From contig URWL01000100.1 of assembly GCA_900551465.1 (NCBI GenBank), positions 1 to 7,072 on the forward strand: 7,072 bases of DNA. Reading direction: 5' to 3'. The DNA is from an uncultured Blautia sp. (lineage in GTDB: Bacteria > Bacillota > Clostridia > Lachnospirales > Lachnospiraceae). Shown one piece after another: positions 5,428 to 7,072 of the stretch. Under the pieces are notes generated by a model. It made no database searches and was not told the DNA's origin. It saw only the letters and a list, made by a program, of their open reading frames with translations. Both the position numbers and the translations under genes were made by a program. Positions within the stretch are counted from its first letter, which is position 1; each line of letters starts with the position of its first letter.

Positions 5428-5660
5428 CAGACACAGCTGATCAGGAAAGAATGCTTCAGGAGGAGCAGACACTGGAAGAAGCTTTTGCAAAGCTTGAGGA
5501 ACTGGCACAGAAGCTTGAAGACAGTGAGACTTCCCTGGAGGATTCCTTTCGTTTTTATAAAAAGGGAATGGAGCTTTTGAAATACTGCAGCCAGAAGCTG
5601 GATACAGTAGAAAAAAAGATGCTCCAGATGGATGAAGATGGAACATTACGGGAATTTTAA
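5415..5660 (+). CDS. xseB: Exodeoxyribonuclease VII small subunit
   Basis: XseB is a small all-helical subunit that binds the coiled coil of XseA and is needed for exonuclease VII activity. The 81-residue product is a helical hairpin with the family pattern LEEAFAKLEELAQKLEDSE (20-38), SLEDSFRFYKKGMELLKYCS (40-59) and QKLDTVEKKM (60-69). Two starts are possible. ATG 5415 overlaps xseA by 13 nt, with AGGA only 3 nt upstream. ATG 5424 forms an ATGA overlap with the xseA stop, has AAGG 13 nt upstream, and gives 78 residues. The second is a classic termination-reinitiation arrangement, so the start is uncertain by three codons. The 3' end overlaps ispA by 29 nt. Confidence 0.93.
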   Translation: MEYMTDTADQERMLQEEQTLEEAFAKLEELAQKLEDSETSLEDSFRFYKKGMELLKYCSQKLDTVEKKMLQMDEDGTLREF

Positions 5661-6537
5661 AGAAGAACTGAAGCAAAAGACCGATCATGCAGAAAAGGTG
5701 ATCCGTTTATGGCTTCCAAAAGAAGAGGGATTTGCGAAGACTATGGCAGAAGCCATGAATTACAGCATGTGTGCAGGCGGCAAACGTCTGAGACCAGTTC
5801 TTCTTCTTGAAACACTCCGTCTTTTCGGCGGAGATGAAAAGCTGGCAGAACCATTTATGGCAGGGATAGAGATGATCCATACCCATTCTCTGATTCATGA
5901 TGATCTTCCGGCTATTGATAATGATGACTACAGAAGAGGACGCCTGACGACTCATAAAGTATATGGAGAAGCGATGGGGGTTCTGGGCGGAGCGGCTCTT
6001 TTAAATTACGCTTACGAAACCATGTTCCGGGCGTTTGAACTGGCGCCGGGAAATGAACGGGTGATCCGGGCGGTTCGTATTATGGCAGAAAAAACAGGCA
6101 TATACGGAATGCTTGGCGGTCAGAGCGTAGATGTGGAAAATGACGGGAAACCATTGACAAAAGAATTGCTTGATTATATTTATGAGCATAAGACCGCCGC
6201 TCTTCTGGAGGCATCTATGATGACCGGGGCAGTGCTGGGCGGAGCGGAAAAAGAAGAGCTTGCCCTTGTAGAAAGTGCAGCTTCTAATATTGGACTGGCA
6301 TTTCAGATCCGTGATGATATCCTGGATGTGACAGCTACAAGCCAGGAGCTTGGAAAGCCGGTACACAGTGATGAAAAGAACAATAAAGTTACATATGTGA
6401 CGCTTTTTGGTATAGAAGAGGCGGCACGCCAGGCAGAGGAGCTTTCTGCCCGGGCTGTTGCATATCTGGAAAAGCTGAACAGAAAAAATGAATTCCTGAT
6501 GGCCCTCATAAAGGAGATGGCAGGCCGAAGGAAGTAA
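5632..6537 (+). CDS. ispA: Short-chain polyprenyl diphosphate synthase (farnesyl diphosphate synthase type)
   Basis: The enzyme condenses isopentenyl diphosphate with allylic diphosphates to give C15 (possibly C20) prenyl diphosphate for isoprenoid lipids. The 301-residue protein shows GGKRLRP (substrate binding), the first Asp-rich motif DDLPAID (90-96) followed by [14 protein letters not shown], the [10 protein letters not shown] block, the second Asp-rich motif DDILD (228-232), and [15 protein letters not shown]. Two positions are unusual. Residue 85, five before the first Asp-rich motif, is His, where E. coli and Geobacillus farnesyl diphosphate synthases have Tyr. Residue 121 is Ala in GGAALL, where the family usually has Asp (GDALL). 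The start lies inside xseB: ATG 5632 (29-nt overlap) or ATG 5638, neither with a good Shine-Dalgarno site, so coupling to xseB is likely. dxs of the same pathway follows. Confidence 0.93.
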   Translation: MKMEHYGNFKEELKQKTDHAEKVIRLWLPKEEGFAKTMAEAMNYSMCAGGKRLRPVLLLETLRLFGGDEKLAEPFMAGIEMIHTHSLIHDDLPAIDNDDYRRGRLTTHKVYGEAMGVLGGAALLNYAYETMFRAFELAPGNERVIRAVRIMAEKTGIYGMLGGQSVDVENDGKPLTKELLDYIYEHKTAALLEASMMTGAVLGGAEKEELALVESAASNIGLAFQIRDDILDVTATSQELGKPVHSDEKNNKVTYVTLFGIEEAARQAEELSARAVAYLEKLNRKNEFLMALIKEMAGRRK

Positions 6538-6553
6538 GAGAGGAATACGGAGG

Positions 6554-7072
6554 ATGTTGGAAAAGATCAATAAGCCAAATGACATTCATAAGATCGCACT
6601 GGCAGATTTTCCAGAACTGGCAGCAGAGATCCGGCAGTTTCTGATCCGGTCTGTAAGCCATACAGGCGGTCATCTGGCATCAAATCTGGGTGTTGTAGAG
6701 CTGACTCTTGCCCTTCATAACGTTCTGGATCTTCCACAGGATAAAATTATCTGGGATGTGGGGCATCAGGCATATACACATAAAATACTTACGGGAAGAA
6801 AAGACGGCTTTGCCAATCTTCGGAAAGAAGGCGGCATGAGCGGATTTCCAAAAAGAAAGGAAAGCGACTGTGATTCCTTTGATGCAGGCCACAGCTCAAA
6901 TTCCATTTCCGCAGGTCTTGGATATGTACGTGCAAGAGACCTTCAAGGCCAGAATTACCGGGTAGTGTCTGTGATCGGAGATGGTTCTCTGACAGGAGGC
7001 ATGGCCTATGAGGCTATGAATAATGCAGCAGAGCTGAAGACGAATTTTATTATTGTATTGAATGACAATAAT
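6554..7072 (+). CDS. dxs: 1-deoxy-D-xylulose-5-phosphate synthase, N-terminal part (3' end outside window)
   Basis: DXS condenses pyruvate and glyceraldehyde 3-phosphate in a thiamine-diphosphate-dependent reaction, the first step of the MEP isoprenoid pathway. The frame is open to the right edge, giving 173 codons of a protein that normally has about 620. Visible motifs are [20 protein letters not shown] (35-54, with His40 matching the catalytic His49 of E. coli), [18 protein letters not shown] (65-82), GGMSGFPKR (93-101), [12 protein letters not shown] (112-123), and the thiamine-diphosphate and Mg site opening with [17 protein letters not shown] (142-158) and reaching LNDNN at the edge. 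ATG 6554 has GAGAGGA (6538-6544) 9 nt upstream; a second GGAGG (6549-6553) touches the ATG and is too close to serve it. TTG 6557 is a possible alternative start. The 16-nt gap to ispA supports one operon. The motif GHSS-N-S has Asn where Thr is common. Confidence 0.96.
   Translation, partial: MLEKINKPNDIHKIALADFPELAAEIRQFLIRSVSHTGGHLASNLGVVELTLALHNVLDLPQDKIIWDVGHQAYTHKILTGRKDGFANLRKEGGMSGFPKRKESDCDSFDAGHSSNSISAGLGYVRARDLQGQNYRVVSVIGDGSLTGGMAYEAMNNAAELKTNFIIVLNDNN

Noticed and set aside
1..7072. Mobile element, CRISPR array, tRNA or rRNA, or novel defence system
   Set aside because: No direct repeat array, transposase, cloverleaf or rRNA-like sequence was seen. Every stretch over 160 bases is filled by a recognisable conserved gene.

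Overview
The window is a stretch of Clostridia chromosome from an endospore-forming Firmicute, probably of the Lachnospiraceae type. Three things point there: the tail of the sporulation operon spoIIIA, strong AGGAGG-type ribosome binding sites, and a gene order (spoIIIAF-AG-AH ... asp23/yqhY-nusB-xseA-xseB-ispA-dxs) that matches the Bacillus subtilis neighbourhood in outline. All genes are on the + strand and packed closely. There are no RNA genes, mobile elements or CRISPR arrays, and no gene-free stretch longer than about 160 bases.

Layout. (1) Positions 1-1384 hold the end of spoIIIA: a 5'-truncated spoIIIAF, a short spoIIIAG that overlaps it by 140 nt, and spoIIIAH. These proteins belong to the channel linking mother cell and forespore. 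(2) Positions 1385-1526 hold a perfect 10-bp inverted repeat and then a sigma-A-like promoter. (3) Positions 1527-3116 encode peptide release factor 3 (prfC), apparently with its own promoter. (4) Positions 3117-3273 hold an extended -10 promoter and a leader with an imperfect hairpin. (5) From 3274 to the right edge is a compact gene string: an Asp23/YqhY protein, an intrinsic terminator overlapping the end of that gene, nusB, then xseA, xseB, ispA and the first 173 codons of dxs. The last genes abut or overlap (xseA/xseB 13 or 4 nt, xseB/ispA 29 nt, a 16-nt gap before dxs), so coupled translation is likely.

The genes group by function as follows. The spoIIIA genes act only in sporulation. 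prfC recycles release factors at the end of translation. nusB supports transcription antitermination on rRNA operons. xseA and xseB are the two subunits of exonuclease VII. dxs and ispA are the entry step of the MEP isoprenoid pathway and a short-chain prenyl diphosphate synthase.

Compared with B. subtilis as I recall it, prfC sits where accB-accC would be, and folD is missing between nusB and xseA. I see no new multi-gene system. The points most worth a second look are the spoIIIAF/spoIIIAG dual-coding overlap, the shortened SpoIIIAG, the terminator just ahead of nusB, and two unusual residues in IspA.
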